Part shown: piece after piece, positions 8,321 through 17,395 of the stretch
How the letters are laid out: each line of letters begins with the position of its first letter
Position numbering within the stretch: position 1 is the first letter of the stretch
Origin: Thermoplasmata archaeon
GTDB taxonomy: Archaea; Thermoplasmatota; Thermoplasmata; Thermoplasmatales; Thermoplasmataceae
Reading direction: 5' to 3'
Assembly: GCA_021797735.1 (NCBI GenBank)
Contig: JAJZZE010000011.1
Coordinates: forward strand, 63,322 to 127,321
Length of the DNA stretch: 64,000 nt
The notes under the pieces: generated by a model
Told to the model about the DNA's origin: nothing
The model's input: the letters and a program-made list of their open reading frames with translations, nothing else
Databases searched by the model: none
Program-made: the position numbers and the translations under genes

Positions 8321-8965
8321 TTAAACACCTCTTTTATTACCATAGATATATTTGTGTTCCTGCAGCATCAATCTTGTATTTTTAATATTATATCCCATAA
8401 ATTTATCGGCCAGCCATCCAACATTTGAATCCCATACGGGCTGTATAATGAATTGCGTTTCAATATTTATATTCTCTATCTCTTTTATGGCTGTATTAAA
8501 ATCGTTTTCATCGTTTATAACGAATTTTATATAATCACCCTTCTTTAAATATCTTAAATTATTATAATTAAATTTATTATACATACTGGATGAGGGCAAT
8601 TTAAAATCTATATCCTTGTAAACCAGATTATACAGTGGTAAAAACCTTTTTATGTTCAGACTGCCTGATGTTTCCAGCAGTATCTTATATTTTTTATATA
8701 GCTTTTTTATTAAACCATTCAGGTCTTTCTGTAACAGGGGTTCACCACCGGTTATACACAGCCAGTTAAAATTATTATTCTTTCTATAGTATTCTATTTT
8801 ATTCAAAATTTCCTCTATGGTCATGGAATAACCCTCATTAAATGAATATTTTGTATCGCACCATGAACATCGTAAATTACAGTATTCAGTTCTTATGAAT
8901 AGCATTTTTTCCCCGGTATATATGCCTTCTCCCTGAATACTAAAAAATATTTCGTTTATTTTCAT
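8321..8965 (-). CDS. queE: 7-carboxy-7-deazaguanine synthase (radical SAM)
   Basis: A 214-residue radical SAM enzyme with the cluster motif C-x3-C-x2-C at Cys29, Cys33 and Cys36 (YCNLRCSWCDTKYS). The short N-terminal FFSIQGEGIYTG (residues 7-18) is diagnostic of QueE. WLCITGGEPLL is the SAM-binding GGEP motif. It rearranges 6-carboxytetrahydropterin to 7-carboxy-7-deazaguanine, the precursor of preQ0, which archaea insert into tRNA and convert to archaeosine. It is the first gene of queE-folE-queD. QueC, which finishes preQ0, is not in the window. Confidence 0.9.
   Translation of the reverse strand: MKINEIFFSIQGEGIYTGEKMLFIRTEYCNLRCSWCDTKYSFNEGYSMTIEEILNKIEYYRKNNNFNWLCITGGEPLLQKDLNGLIKKLYKKYKILLETSGSLNIKRFLPLYNLVYKDIDFKLPSSSMYNKFNYNNLRYLKKGDYIKFVINDENDFNTAIKEIENINIETQFIIQPVWDSNVGWLADKFMGYNIKNTRLMLQEHKYIYGNKRGV
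8326..8331 (-). promoter_or_regulatory. Shine-Dalgarno site of folE inside queE
   Basis: GAGGTG on the minus strand lies five bases before the folE ATG, overlapping the end of queE. It matches the archaeal anti-Shine-Dalgarno consensus and supports the ATG at 8320. Confidence 0.7.
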
Positions 8966-9121
8966 TCCATGTATATTGCAGAATGATTTTTAATGTTTTA
9001 TATTGTCCGGATTTTTATGTCAGTAGTCCATAAAAAACACTGTAACTGCAAATGGCATGCCAGATATTAATGCAATTATGTCATATAATGTTTATAATTT
9101 CATTCAATATACTAAACATAA

Positions 9122-9712
9122 TCAGGCAGCATTTAAATTATATATTAGATGGCTATAATCCTTTATTGTGTAACCACTAATGGTAACCGACCATGAACCA
9201 AGCAATATTGCCTCTAATGTTTCAGTTACGGACAGCCCTATTTTTATATTGATATAATGAAAATTTATCAGTATGCCGGATATTATTATAACCAGTGAAA
9301 GTATGCCTGTAATATAGCCATAAATATTTATGTACCTGTTTATCTTGAATAAACTGAAAATTATTATGCCCAGTGGCAGCATAATAAAATAGAGCAATGC
9401 AAATATTAGATGTATAATACCATAATTTTTATTAAAGATCCCCACAAAGAAAAGGCAAACACTGCCTGTGATCATAATTCCTATTGATAAAAATTTTATT
9501 GGATATATTTTATATAACGAAACTGCAAATACTGTATTCATAGTTCCATCAAACATTATAGCTGAATCAAATAAATAATAACCGTGTATGCCTAAACTGC
9601 TTAATGAGTTAATATGCCATGAAAAATATCCTGACAATGAAATATTGGTGAATATTAATAATAATGTTATTACCGGACCTATTATGCCGGATATTAAAAA
9701 GTATCTGTTCAT
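9122..9712 (-). CDS. DUF998-like membrane protein
   Basis: The 196-residue protein has about six membrane helices. The N-terminal pattern (first helix, then SWHINSLSSLG and a later helix pair) matches the DUF998 family, for example the second family member in this window at 30169-30756, which has SVTKNALSDLGGG at the same place. The function of DUF998 proteins is unknown. This copy has a shorter loop and lacks the second copy's PHDF segment. It sits alone between queE and the pyrophosphatase gene. Confidence 0.65.
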   Translation of the reverse strand: MNRYFLISGIIGPVITLLLIFTNISLSGYFSWHINSLSSLGIHGYYLFDSAIMFDGTMNTVFAVSLYKIYPIKFLSIGIMITGSVCLFFVGIFNKNYGIIHLIFALLYFIMLPLGIIIFSLFKINRYINIYGYITGILSLVIIISGILINFHYINIKIGLSVTETLEAILLGSWSVTISGYTIKDYSHLIYNLNAA

Positions 9713-9784
9713 AAATAATATAAATTACAGTTTTATTAAAATATTTCTATTAAAACATATCTATTATATTATATAATAGAAAAG

Positions 9785-10291
9785 TTATAATTTTGACTCT
9801 TTTATCTGTTTTTTTGCTTCTTCCTTATCCTTAAAATCTGTGAAGTGCATGAACTTTCCCTTTTCTAGTTCCTTGTAATGTTCAAAGAAGTGCTTTATTT
9901 TATTTTTTAAATATTCCGGCAGGTCATCCACATCATTAAAATTCTCTGACATTGGATCTACCTTATTAACAGGTACAGCTATAACCTTGTTATCCGATCC
10001 TTCCTCATCATCCATTTCTGCAATGCCTACCGGTTTACATTTAACAACCATACCGGAATTTATCGGCACTGATGAGTATACGAGGACGTCCAGGGGGTCA
10101 CCGTCTTTACCCTTTGTATCCAGTATAAAACCATAGTTTGTAGGATAGTTCATGGATGTAAACAGTACCCTATCCAGAACAACATTTTCCACATCAAAAT
10201 GGTACTCATATTTACAGTTGCTTCCCTCTGGTATTTCTATAAACGCATAAAAGGATTCAGGAAAATCCTCTGTCTGTACATCTAATTTCAT
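9785..10291 (-). CDS. ppa: soluble inorganic pyrophosphatase (family I)
   Basis: At 168 residues this is a typical family I enzyme. The conserved phosphate- and Mg-binding segments appear in order: GSNCKYEYH, YPTNYGFILDT, DGDPLDVLV with its three Asp residues, VPVNKVDP and the helix IKHFFEHYKELE. It hydrolyses pyrophosphate released by synthetic reactions in the cytosol. The gene is monocistronic, divergent from the cyclase-family gene with a 69-base gap containing TATA-like sequences for both sides. Confidence 0.93.
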   Translation of the reverse strand: MKLDVQTEDFPESFYAFIEIPEGSNCKYEYHFDVENVVLDRVLFTSMNYPTNYGFILDTKGKDGDPLDVLVYSSVPINSGMVVKCKPVGIAEMDDEEGSDNKVIAVPVNKVDPMSENFNDVDDLPEYLKNKIKHFFEHYKELEKGKFMHFTDFKDKEEAKKQIKESKL

Positions 10292-10360
10292 TGTTATGAA
10301 TAATATAATTAAATAAAAACATTTTGATAATATATAAATATCGTTTAATAATAAATATTT

Positions 10361-11260
10361 ATGTGGTATGATGAAAACGATGACCTGTCATCAAAATTTG
10401 GAAAGAATGATGAATCTGGCAATTTAAATTATATAGATAATGTCAAGGTAATGAAATCATTGAAAATGGTGGATAAAGGGAAAATATATAGCATGGCCCA
10501 TGAAATATATAATGGTATGGCAGATAGAATAACACATGGACCATATTTTTTCCAGATGCTGTTAAGGCCGTATGATAATAATTATTATAAGGCATATGAT
10601 AATAAATATGGCCCGGGCCTTGGAAGAATAGAAATGTGTGACCATACAGGTACACATATTGATTCCTTAAATCATATGGCATATAACAATAAATTTTTTA
10701 ACAATATAGATGCATTTGATAACACAAAGAATTCCGGTTCTGATAAACTGGGAATAGAAACAGTAAAACCAATAATTACAAGGGGATTAAATATAGATAT
10801 AACTGAATTATACGGAACAGATCTTCTGGATCAGGGGCATGCAGTAACTATAAGCGAATTAAAAGAATTTCTGGACAGGCACAGTTTGAAGATAGAGCAG
10901 GGAGATGCAGTATTCTTCTATACCGGTGTATCAAAATTATTCAATAACCCTGAAAAGTATGATAAGTATTATGATTCTTCACCGGGAATAAGTTATGGCC
11001 TGGCAGAATACCTCAACGGCAAAAATATATCATTATCCGGTTCTGATACACCCTCAAGTGAGGTAACCCCATCAGAAATAAAGAATACAAGGTTGCCAGT
11101 ACACCAGTATTTAATCACAAAATGTGGAATAAGATTAATAGATAATATAAAGTTATATGAACTAAGCAATGACAATATCCACGAATTCCTGTTCATTTGT
11201 TCACCAATACCATTCAGGGGTGCAACTGCATCTCCAGTATCACCTCTGGCAATAATTTAA
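10361..11260 (+). CDS. cyclase-family metal-dependent hydrolase
   Basis: The zinc-binding signature HTGTHIDSLNHM (residues about 93-104) identifies the cyclase/kynurenine formamidase-like fold. Length is 299 residues, longer than bacterial KynB (about 210), as in the broader archaeal group. Family members hydrolyse N-formylkynurenine or isatin or act in polyketide cyclisation; a specific substrate cannot be read here. It starts leaderlessly at an ATG closely following a TATA-rich stretch and is followed after 27 bases by pdxS on the same strand. The promoter is shared with the divergent pyrophosphatase gene region. Confidence 0.75.
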   Translation: MWYDENDDLSSKFGKNDESGNLNYIDNVKVMKSLKMVDKGKIYSMAHEIYNGMADRITHGPYFFQMLLRPYDNNYYKAYDNKYGPGLGRIEMCDHTGTHIDSLNHMAYNNKFFNNIDAFDNTKNSGSDKLGIETVKPIITRGLNIDITELYGTDLLDQGHAVTISELKEFLDRHSLKIEQGDAVFFYTGVSKLFNNPEKYDKYYDSSPGISYGLAEYLNGKNISLSGSDTPSSEVTPSEIKNTRLPVHQYLITKCGIRLIDNIKLYELSNDNIHEFLFICSPIPFRGATASPVSPLAII

Positions 11261-11287
11261 AAAAGTGTAAATACGTAAAATTAATGT

Positions 11288-12295
11288 ATGATTACCATGT
11301 TAGATTTAAAAACGTTAAAATTTGGTGATGAATTATTAAAGCGTGGCTTCGCAAAAATGACAAAGGGTGGGGTTATAATGGATGTTACAACTGCGGAACA
11401 GGCAAAAATAGCTGAAAAGTCCGGTGCAGTTGCTGTTATGGCATTAGAAAGGGTTCCTGCTGATATAAGAAAGGAGGGTGGAGTTGCCAGAATGGCAGAT
11501 CCATTAAAAATAAAAGAGATACTTGATAGTGTTTCAATACCTGTAATGGCTAAGGTAAGAATAGGCCATTTAAGTGAGGCATATGTTCTTGAATCCCTTG
11601 GTGTTGATATGCTGGATGAAAGTGAGGTTTTAACCCCCGCAGACCCATTTTACCATATAAATAAAAAATTATATAAGGTTCCCGTTGTATGTGGTGCAAG
11701 AACCTTCCCTGAGGCGGTAAGAAGGATATTTGAAGGAGCGGCAATGATAAGGACAAAGGGTGAAGCCGGAACAGGCAATATAGTAGAGGCAATGAGGCAT
11801 ATCCGTGCAGTTGAGGATGGAATATACATACTGAGGGATTTAACAAATGATGAATTATATAAGGTTGCAGAAAATATATCAAAAACCTATATAAGTTTGA
11901 GGGACATAACATCAGGTGAGCTGCTGGGAAACGAGAATAAACTGCCATATGACAATGTATATTATGACATGGATTACAAAACAATCAATGATAATATATT
12001 CAGGGTTTTAAAGGAGATAAAAAGAATGAGGAGACTGCCACTGGTAAACTTTGCGGCAGGTGGTGTTGCAACACCATCCGATGCGGCATTGATGATGAAG
12101 ATGGGCATGGATGGAGTTTTTGTTGGCAGTGGAATATTCAAGTCTAAAAATCCAGAAAAAATGGCACGTGCAGTGGTTGAGGCAACAGAAAACTATGAGG
12201 ATTACAAATCAATAGCAGATGTTTCTTCTGGTCTTGAAGGTATGGAGGGACTTGAAATGGAAAATATAGAAAAATTGCAGGATCGCGGCAACTAA
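11288..12295 (+). CDS. pdxS: pyridoxal 5'-phosphate synthase subunit PdxS
   Basis: A 335-residue TIM-barrel synthase with near-invariant PdxS segments: [40 protein letters not shown] with the catalytic Lys, [14 protein letters not shown] and [16 protein letters not shown]. It joins ribose 5-phosphate, glyceraldehyde 3-phosphate and ammonia into vitamin B6. It is about 40 residues longer than bacterial PdxS because of an insert around residues 190-235 (GELLGNENK to NDNIFRVL), as seen in archaeal members. The ATG at 11288 is preferred, but ATG at 11297 is possible. pdxT follows after 27 bases and supplies ammonia. Confidence 0.95.
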   Translation: MITMLDLKTLKFGDELLKRGFAKMTKGGVIMDVTTAEQAKIAEKSGAVAVMALERVPADIRKEGGVARMADPLKIKEILDSVSIPVMAKVRIGHLSEAYVLESLGVDMLDESEVLTPADPFYHINKKLYKVPVVCGARTFPEAVRRIFEGAAMIRTKGEAGTGNIVEAMRHIRAVEDGIYILRDLTNDELYKVAENISKTYISLRDITSGELLGNENKLPYDNVYYDMDYKTINDNIFRVLKEIKRMRRLPLVNFAAGGVATPSDAALMMKMGMDGVFVGSGIFKSKNPEKMARAVVEATENYEDYKSIADVSSGLEGMEGLEMENIEKLQDRGN

Positions 12296-12322
12296 ATTTA
12301 ATATAATTTTTTATTGATTTTT

Positions 12323-12925
12323 ATGAATATAGGTATTTTAAACATTCAGGGAGATGTTTCCGAGCATTATGATTTTATAAAAAAGCTTGGAAAAAAATAT
12401 GGTGTTTCACCCTTACTGGTTAAAAATAATAATGATCTAAACAACGTATCAGGATTAATTATACCCGGTGGTGAAAGTACAGTAATTTATAATATACTGG
12501 TCAAAAATAATATGTATGATAATATAATAAATTTAAATAAAAATGGGTTATATATAATGGGAACGTGTGCAGGTGCAATAATTTTATCAGAGGATACATC
12601 TGACATAAGGGTAAAAGGCATGGGTTTAATCGATATAAAAATAAAAAGGAATGCATACGGCAGGCAAATAAATTCATTCATAGAGAACATCTATATAAAG
12701 CACATTGGCAATTTCAGCGCGGTTTTTATCAGGGCTCCAGAAATAGAGGAATATAAAAACTCTGAATTATTATCTGAATATAATAATAAGCCGGTATTTG
12801 TCAGGAATAAAAATGTACTTGCATTAACATTTCATCCCGAACTAACAGGGGATTCCAGTATACATGAATATTTTATAAAAAACATTTTAGAAAATGAAGC
12901 CGGCAGTAACCATGCCCAGCAATAA
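12323..12925 (+). CDS. pdxT: pyridoxal 5'-phosphate synthase glutaminase subunit PdxT
   Basis: The class I glutamine amidotransferase fold is clear: the start MNIGILNIQGDVSEHYD is canonical for PdxT, GGEST binds glutamine, the nucleophile is the Cys of GTCAGA, and the His/Glu pair is in FHPELTGD. The protein has 200 residues. A TTG at 12314 would add three residues, but the ATG at 12323 agrees with all PdxT proteins. It works as a complex with PdxS, passing ammonia through the barrel. Its last 39 bases overlap, on the opposite strand, a possible tiny membrane-peptide gene. Confidence 0.93.
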   Translation: MNIGILNIQGDVSEHYDFIKKLGKKYGVSPLLVKNNNDLNNVSGLIIPGGESTVIYNILVKNNMYDNIINLNKNGLYIMGTCAGAIILSEDTSDIRVKGMGLIDIKIKRNAYGRQINSFIENIYIKHIGNFSAVFIRAPEIEEYKNSELLSEYNNKPVFVRNKNVLALTFHPELTGDSSIHEYFIKNILENEAGSNHAQQ

Positions 12926-12970
12926 AATTACCATTATAATTACCGCTATTTTTAGTGTGAGGCTTTTCAT
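12887..12970 (-). CDS. possible tiny membrane peptide, 27 residues
   Basis: The frame begins ATG-AAA-AGC and encodes MKSLTLKIAVI then a hydrophobic run ending AGFIF: two lysines followed by one membrane helix. A TATA-like stretch (AATATTTATAG on the minus strand, about 20-30 bases upstream) is at the right distance for a leaderless archaeal message. It lies just downstream of the GHMP kinase gene on the same strand and runs 39 bases into the end of pdxT. Small size means it may be chance; the promoter-start spacing and amphipathic layout are the only support. Confidence 0.35.
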   Translation of the reverse strand: MKSLTLKIAVIIMVILLLGMVTAGFIF

Positions 12971-13013
12971 ATGTAATTATTATTATACTAAACTATAAAT
13001 ATTTATCTAATTT

Positions 13014-13997
13014 TTATAATTTTACTATTCTTGTACCGGTACTGTCAAATTTTAACCTTATAACAAAATCGGATAAGCCCATCATGGATTTCTGCAGGTA
13101 ATGTATATTATTATAATCTGTATATAATAAAATAAATCCCTGTGAACCACCGCCCAGAAGTTTTTCAGCCTTTGATCCGTGTTCATGTGCGTATTTTATT
13201 ATTTTTTCTATGTTATCGTTTGTTACCATATTGCCCAGAGTTTTTTTAACTGCCCAGCCCTCATTTACTATACTGCAAAAATCATTTATATCATTATTTT
13301 TTACGGCATTACGCATATTATACGCCAGACCCTTTAATTTTAATAATTTATTTATTATTTCAGTATCATCGTTTCCAGATTTTTCTGCCTGTTCACGGAG
13401 GGCATCAGAGCTTTCCCTGGTTTTTCCTGTATATACAAGCAATAATGATTTTTCTATATCATTTATAAATTCATTATCAGTATCAAACCTTTCTGCAATT
13501 TCCCCATAATTTAAAAATTCCATAAATTTAAATCCCCCAATGGATATTGCATATGGATCCTGTTTGCCCAGAATTATTTTAAAATCATCCTTTTCCGTCT
13601 TATATGAATCATATGCCAGATCATAATTGTTAATATCAACATTTTTTATACTGTATATGATTTTTAGTAAACCATTTAGTAGTGCTGAACTTGAACCAAG
13701 TCCGGATCCGGGAGGGGCATCACTATTCATTATCAATCTACCGGTTTTTATGCCATTTTTTGTAAATAAGTTTATTATATTGTTCTCCATTGGACTGTTA
13801 TCGGATGATATTAACGCACTTTTTAAAAAATCCCTTGATGATATTTCCAGTGGCAATTTATCGTCTATGTACCTTATCATTATTCCCCGGTCTATTGTTG
13901 TATTAAAAACTGCACCGCCATACTTCTCAAAGAATGGGCTTATATCCGTGCCTCCGCCTGCAAAACTTACTCTTAATGGGCTATATACACTGATCAT
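13014..13997 (-). CDS. GHMP family sugar kinase (HddA-like)
   Basis: All three GHMP kinase motifs are present in 327 residues: the N-terminal substrate motif RVSFAGGGTDISPFF, the ATP loop PPGSGLGSSSALLNG and the C-terminal GGGSQGFILL. The start and FAGGGTD pattern match D-glycero-D-manno-heptose 7-phosphate kinases (HddA) and related L-fucose or galactose kinases. A second, clearly related kinase is encoded at 43880-44848. In archaea lacking heptose lipopolysaccharide these may phosphorylate a sugar for S-layer or glycolipid glycans, but no glycosyl genes adjoin. The kinase family is sure; the substrate is unknown. Confidence 0.78.
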   Translation of the reverse strand: MISVYSPLRVSFAGGGTDISPFFEKYGGAVFNTTIDRGIMIRYIDDKLPLEISSRDFLKSALISSDNSPMENNIINLFTKNGIKTGRLIMNSDAPPGSGLGSSSALLNGLLKIIYSIKNVDINNYDLAYDSYKTEKDDFKIILGKQDPYAISIGGFKFMEFLNYGEIAERFDTDNEFINDIEKSLLLVYTGKTRESSDALREQAEKSGNDDTEIINKLLKLKGLAYNMRNAVKNNDINDFCSIVNEGWAVKKTLGNMVTNDNIEKIIKYAHEHGSKAEKLLGGGSQGFILLYTDYNNIHYLQKSMMGLSDFVIRLKFDSTGTRIVKL

Positions 13998-14229
13998 TTA
14001 TTAATAATTATAAATAATTATTAAAAGGTATTCAAAATTAAAATATTATTGCCATATAACTGGACCTGAATGTTCCGGCACGGGAGCGTTGTCTCTGATG
14101 GTCTGGTATTAAATTTAATAGATGGTTATCCAGTGTGTGGGAATAGCCATTGCATGCCATTATGATTCATTTTAAATATGTTAAAAAAAGTACCAGCAAT
14201 TTAAAATAAAGAATTGCAATGGAGCTACT

Positions 14230-14547
14230 GTGATATTTAATATTAATGCAGGAAAAATAGAGATATGCGATAAATTATCCAGTGACCTTAAGCATAAGGT
14301 AATTGTTCTAAAATCAAATAGGGAAACAGTAAACTGTGATTCCGGGTTATGTGAAAGGATAAATAATATTGATATAGAAATAATGGATAAATATAATGAT
14401 AATTCTATGTTATATTTCCTGAATAACAATATAACAGTAGCCATAGATAGCAATATATATTATTTATTATATTCAGCTGATATAGCAATAAAAAAGGGTA
14501 AAAATATTTTTATTGAGCAGATAAACCATTATAAAATAAACAACTAA
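14230..14547 (+). CDS. small protein of unknown function, 105 residues
   Basis: A GTG-initiated frame with no recognised family. The sequence mixes charged and Ile/Asn-rich segments (KIEICDKLSSDLKHK, RINNIDIEIMDKYND) and two Cys in a CDSGLC arrangement near residues 36-41 that could bind metal or form a disulphide. No membrane helix is evident. An overlapping frame on the other strand is less plausible because its first half is a random hydrophobic run. It precedes the first MFS gene by 47 bases on the same strand and may be transcribed with it. The 225 bases before it hold no clear gene. Confidence 0.4.
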   Translation: MIFNINAGKIEICDKLSSDLKHKVIVLKSNRETVNCDSGLCERINNIDIEIMDKYNDNSMLYFLNNNITVAIDSNIYYLLYSADIAIKKGKNIFIEQINHYKINN

Positions 14548-14594
14548 AATATGTTAATAAATAAAATTCTTATAAGTTTGTATAATAATGGTAA

Positions 14595-15806
14595 ATGGTT
14601 TCATTTTCCGGTGATATTAAGAATAAACAGGTTATTATAGTTAGCCTGTCATCCATGATGCGCTCAATTGGAATGGGGGCTTCGTGGCCATTCATGGCAA
14701 TTTTTTTAAGTGTATACATTCATTTAGCCATTTATATTGTCGGGTTAATTTTCACATTATTATCCTTAATGTCAATGTTTTTCAGCATTTTAGGCGGATA
14801 TTTGGCGGATTTAAAGGGAAGGAAATTTACATTGTTTCTGGGAAGCATATCCAGCATATTCATATATTTATCAATAGCAGTAACATTCATCTATAAACTA
14901 TATCCATTAACTATTATTCTGTTCATATTTTCTTCATTTTCAGGTTCATTAATATATCCATCCGCAACAGCGCTGATAGCCGATGTTACCGATACAGGCA
15001 GAAGAGAGGGTGGTTATTCCATATACAGAATATTATCCAATATAGGCTGGTCTGTGGGTCCACTAATAGGGTCTTTAATTTACTCATACGGAATAATTTA
15101 TATTTTCTATGTACTGTCAATAGCCGGTATATTTGAAACCGTAATAGTACTGTTTATTAGAGAACATAATATAATGAAAACGGGGAAGGGAAATAAAAAT
15201 CCTTTTTTTGTCTATGATAAACTGTTATTCGTATTTAGTATAGCAACCTTTTTTATTATATTATTATCATCACAGTTCTCGGTTTCATTACCACTGTACA
15301 GCGAATTAGTAATAAAAATAAATATTGATGACCTTGGATATATATATGCCATCAATGGTCTGGTAGTGGTACTGGGGCAGTATCCCCTGATAAAATTCTT
15401 TTCAAGGTTTGGTGATATAAACACATTCATATTCGGTGCATTATTCTATGCCCTGGGTTATTTTATAATAGCCTTCTCATATAACATGTACGGTTTAATG
15501 TTTGACATGGTTATAATAACAGTAGGGGAAAATCTGACAACACCAACAATAAATACTGTAATATCAAAAATTGCTCCGGCAGGCAGAACAGGAAGGTACA
15601 TGGGCTTTAATGCAATGTTTAACTCAATTGGAAGGGCCTTCGGGCCATCAATAGGGACATATATCATGTATACATTCCACTACAATGGGTTGATAACGTG
15701 GTCTTTAATAGCTGTATTTGGAATATTTTCGGCATTTGTAATACTAATATTTTTAAATAATTATAAAGCTTCAAATCAGTATTTAGGGGTGGATAAAAAA
15801 TTATAA
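14595..15806 (+). CDS. MFS transporter
   Basis: A 403-residue protein with about twelve membrane helices and the MFS loop-2/3 motif GGYLADLKGRKFTLFLG. Its TM5-type motif appears as NIGWSVGPLIGSLI and the C-half as SIGRAFGPSIGTYI, which together suggest a drug or metabolite exporter of the DHA1 type. The substrate is unknown. Its last six bases overlap the convergent PadR gene. It is the first of three MFS genes in 4.2 kb surrounding that repressor, so it may belong to the same regulated efflux set. Confidence 0.82.
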   Translation: MVSFSGDIKNKQVIIVSLSSMMRSIGMGASWPFMAIFLSVYIHLAIYIVGLIFTLLSLMSMFFSILGGYLADLKGRKFTLFLGSISSIFIYLSIAVTFIYKLYPLTIILFIFSSFSGSLIYPSATALIADVTDTGRREGGYSIYRILSNIGWSVGPLIGSLIYSYGIIYIFYVLSIAGIFETVIVLFIREHNIMKTGKGNKNPFFVYDKLLFVFSIATFFIILLSSQFSVSLPLYSELVIKINIDDLGYIYAINGLVVVLGQYPLIKFFSRFGDINTFIFGALFYALGYFIIAFSYNMYGLMFDMVIITVGENLTTPTINTVISKIAPAGRTGRYMGFNAMFNSIGRAFGPSIGTYIMYTFHYNGLITWSLIAVFGIFSAFVILIFLNNYKASNQYLGVDKKL

Positions 15807-16130
15807 TTTATTTATCTCATCTATTAAATAATCTAATACAACCCTCACGTTTGATAATGGCTCCTTATGGCTACTTAAAAATTTTAATCCCGCATCAGTT
15901 ATTATATACGTTTTTGATTGCCTGCCGTTTGCATTTTTTTTATTTTTATATTCTATATAACCCCGGCTCTCCAAACTATGTAATAATGTATATATTGTTC
16001 CCGTGGGCAGTTTTGAATTTAATCGATCATTTATCCTCTTCTCTATAGCGTAGCCATATAGTTCATTTTTTGTTAATTCAACGAGTATAAGAATATTTAT
16101 TGTGCCCTTTAATATTAATTCCTTTTTCAT
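15801..16130 (-). CDS. PadR family transcriptional regulator
   Basis: The 109-residue protein is a short PadR with a winged helix: GYAIEKRINDR, the recognition segment GTIYTLLHSLESRGYI and a wing containing NGRQSKTYIITDAG. These repressors usually control adjacent efflux genes and respond to small hydrophobic compounds. It is divergent from the MFS gene at 16188 with a 57-base gap that must hold both promoters and the likely operator, and it overlaps the upstream MFS gene end to end by six bases. Regulation of one or both neighbouring transporters is therefore the simplest inference. Confidence 0.87.
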   Translation of the reverse strand: MKKELILKGTINILILVELTKNELYGYAIEKRINDRLNSKLPTGTIYTLLHSLESRGYIEYKNKKNANGRQSKTYIITDAGLKFLSSHKEPLSNVRVVLDYLIDEINKL

Positions 16131-16187
16131 AATATGATAATAGTTGGGTAGATAAATTATTTATAGATAATTGACTTACTATATAAT

Positions 16188-17354
16188 ATGAATAATAAGG
16201 TTGTTAGAAACACATCAATTATATACTCTGTGATTATTATAATAGTAATAACATTTATGGTCCGTGCATCAAATAATATGATGATGACAACAGTATCATT
16301 ATTTTCAAAATATAACCTATTCTTTAATCCAGTAGAAGTGGGTTTAACCGAATCAGTTCTTGCATTTGCAACATTTATAACCACAGCATTAATAAATTCA
16401 AAATTAAGTGTAAGGCCAAGAAGATATATGTTTATATTATCAAACGTCGTATTTACTTTAATTTTAGGTATTATGGAGTTCTCAAATTTTATTACAGTCT
16501 GGATCTTTATTTTTATTGCAGGATTTGCATTTGGTGCCATAATGCCAAATATAATTACCTCGGCAGGCCTGATAGATGATAAAAGATTAAGGGAGAGAGT
16601 ACTGGGAATATATACCCTATCATTGAGTGTGAGTTTAATTGCTGGACCGGCTTTGGAATCATATATATTAACATTTGAGCCCTTAAGGTTAATATTTTTA
16701 TTTTTTGTCCCGCTCGGCATAGTATCATCCATATTATCACCACTTTTGAAATTCCCCGATGAAAAATCAGAAATAAAAAATAAAAAAATAAATGTTTTTA
16801 GGGAACCCGGATTCCGTGTCTCGGTGTATGCAATTTTAGCGTATAATACAATATTTGCACTGCTTATTGCCTTCGGTGGAATCTATGCAAAGAGTGTTCT
16901 AAAGCTGGATTTGCCCCAGGTATCCTTATTATTCACCGGATTTTTTATTGTTTCATTTTCGTCAAGATTGTTTATATCATATAAAGATCCAGGAAATCTA
17001 TGGCACTATCTGGGTACAGCAATGTTTATAACATTAACAGGAATAATATTGATATTCTTCAGCTACGATTATGTAATATATATAATTGCATATCTTTTAC
17101 TTGGAATTCCACACGGGGTTACATATCCATTATCAATAGTTTCAATAAGCAGGTCATTTGATGTATCATATAGAAACATGGCAAATAGCTATTTCTTTTC
17201 GGTAATGATGTTAATAGGCATGATAACACCACTGCTTGGCGGAGTAATTGAAGATTTTATAGGGTTCAGAAATATGTTCATTTTTCTGGTTCCTGTAATA
17301 GGATATCTAATAATAGCATCGTATAATAATATGAAATTAATGTATAAAAAATAG
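16188..17354 (+). CDS. MFS transporter
   Basis: A 388-residue protein with about twelve helices. MFS-like features include a gated N-terminal half (SVIIIIVITFMVRASNN), a conserved arginine-rich loop (SVRPRRYMF) and a TM5-type stretch LSVSLIAGPALESYIL. The substrate is unknown. The very short gap to the divergent PadR gene makes it the best candidate for PadR control. Another MFS gene follows after 41 bases on the same strand. Confidence 0.78.
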   Translation: MNNKVVRNTSIIYSVIIIIVITFMVRASNNMMMTTVSLFSKYNLFFNPVEVGLTESVLAFATFITTALINSKLSVRPRRYMFILSNVVFTLILGIMEFSNFITVWIFIFIAGFAFGAIMPNIITSAGLIDDKRLRERVLGIYTLSLSVSLIAGPALESYILTFEPLRLIFLFFVPLGIVSSILSPLLKFPDEKSEIKNKKINVFREPGFRVSVYAILAYNTIFALLIAFGGIYAKSVLKLDLPQVSLLFTGFFIVSFSSRLFISYKDPGNLWHYLGTAMFITLTGIILIFFSYDYVIYIIAYLLLGIPHGVTYPLSIVSISRSFDVSYRNMANSYFFSVMMLIGMITPLLGGVIEDFIGFRNMFIFLVPVIGYLIIASYNNMKLMYKK

Positions 17355-17395
17355 TGTTACTATATGATTTTATATTTTCACACAATTAACCACGA

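Noticed and set aside
14181..14453. 90-codon minus-strand frame opposite the small protein at 14230
   Set aside because: Its first half is plain hydrophobic and it runs through the better plus-strand frame; the plus-strand reading has more protein-like composition.
16157..16732. 191-codon minus-strand frame opposite the second MFS gene
   Set aside because: It mirrors the strong membrane-protein coding frame on the plus strand and has no own family features.
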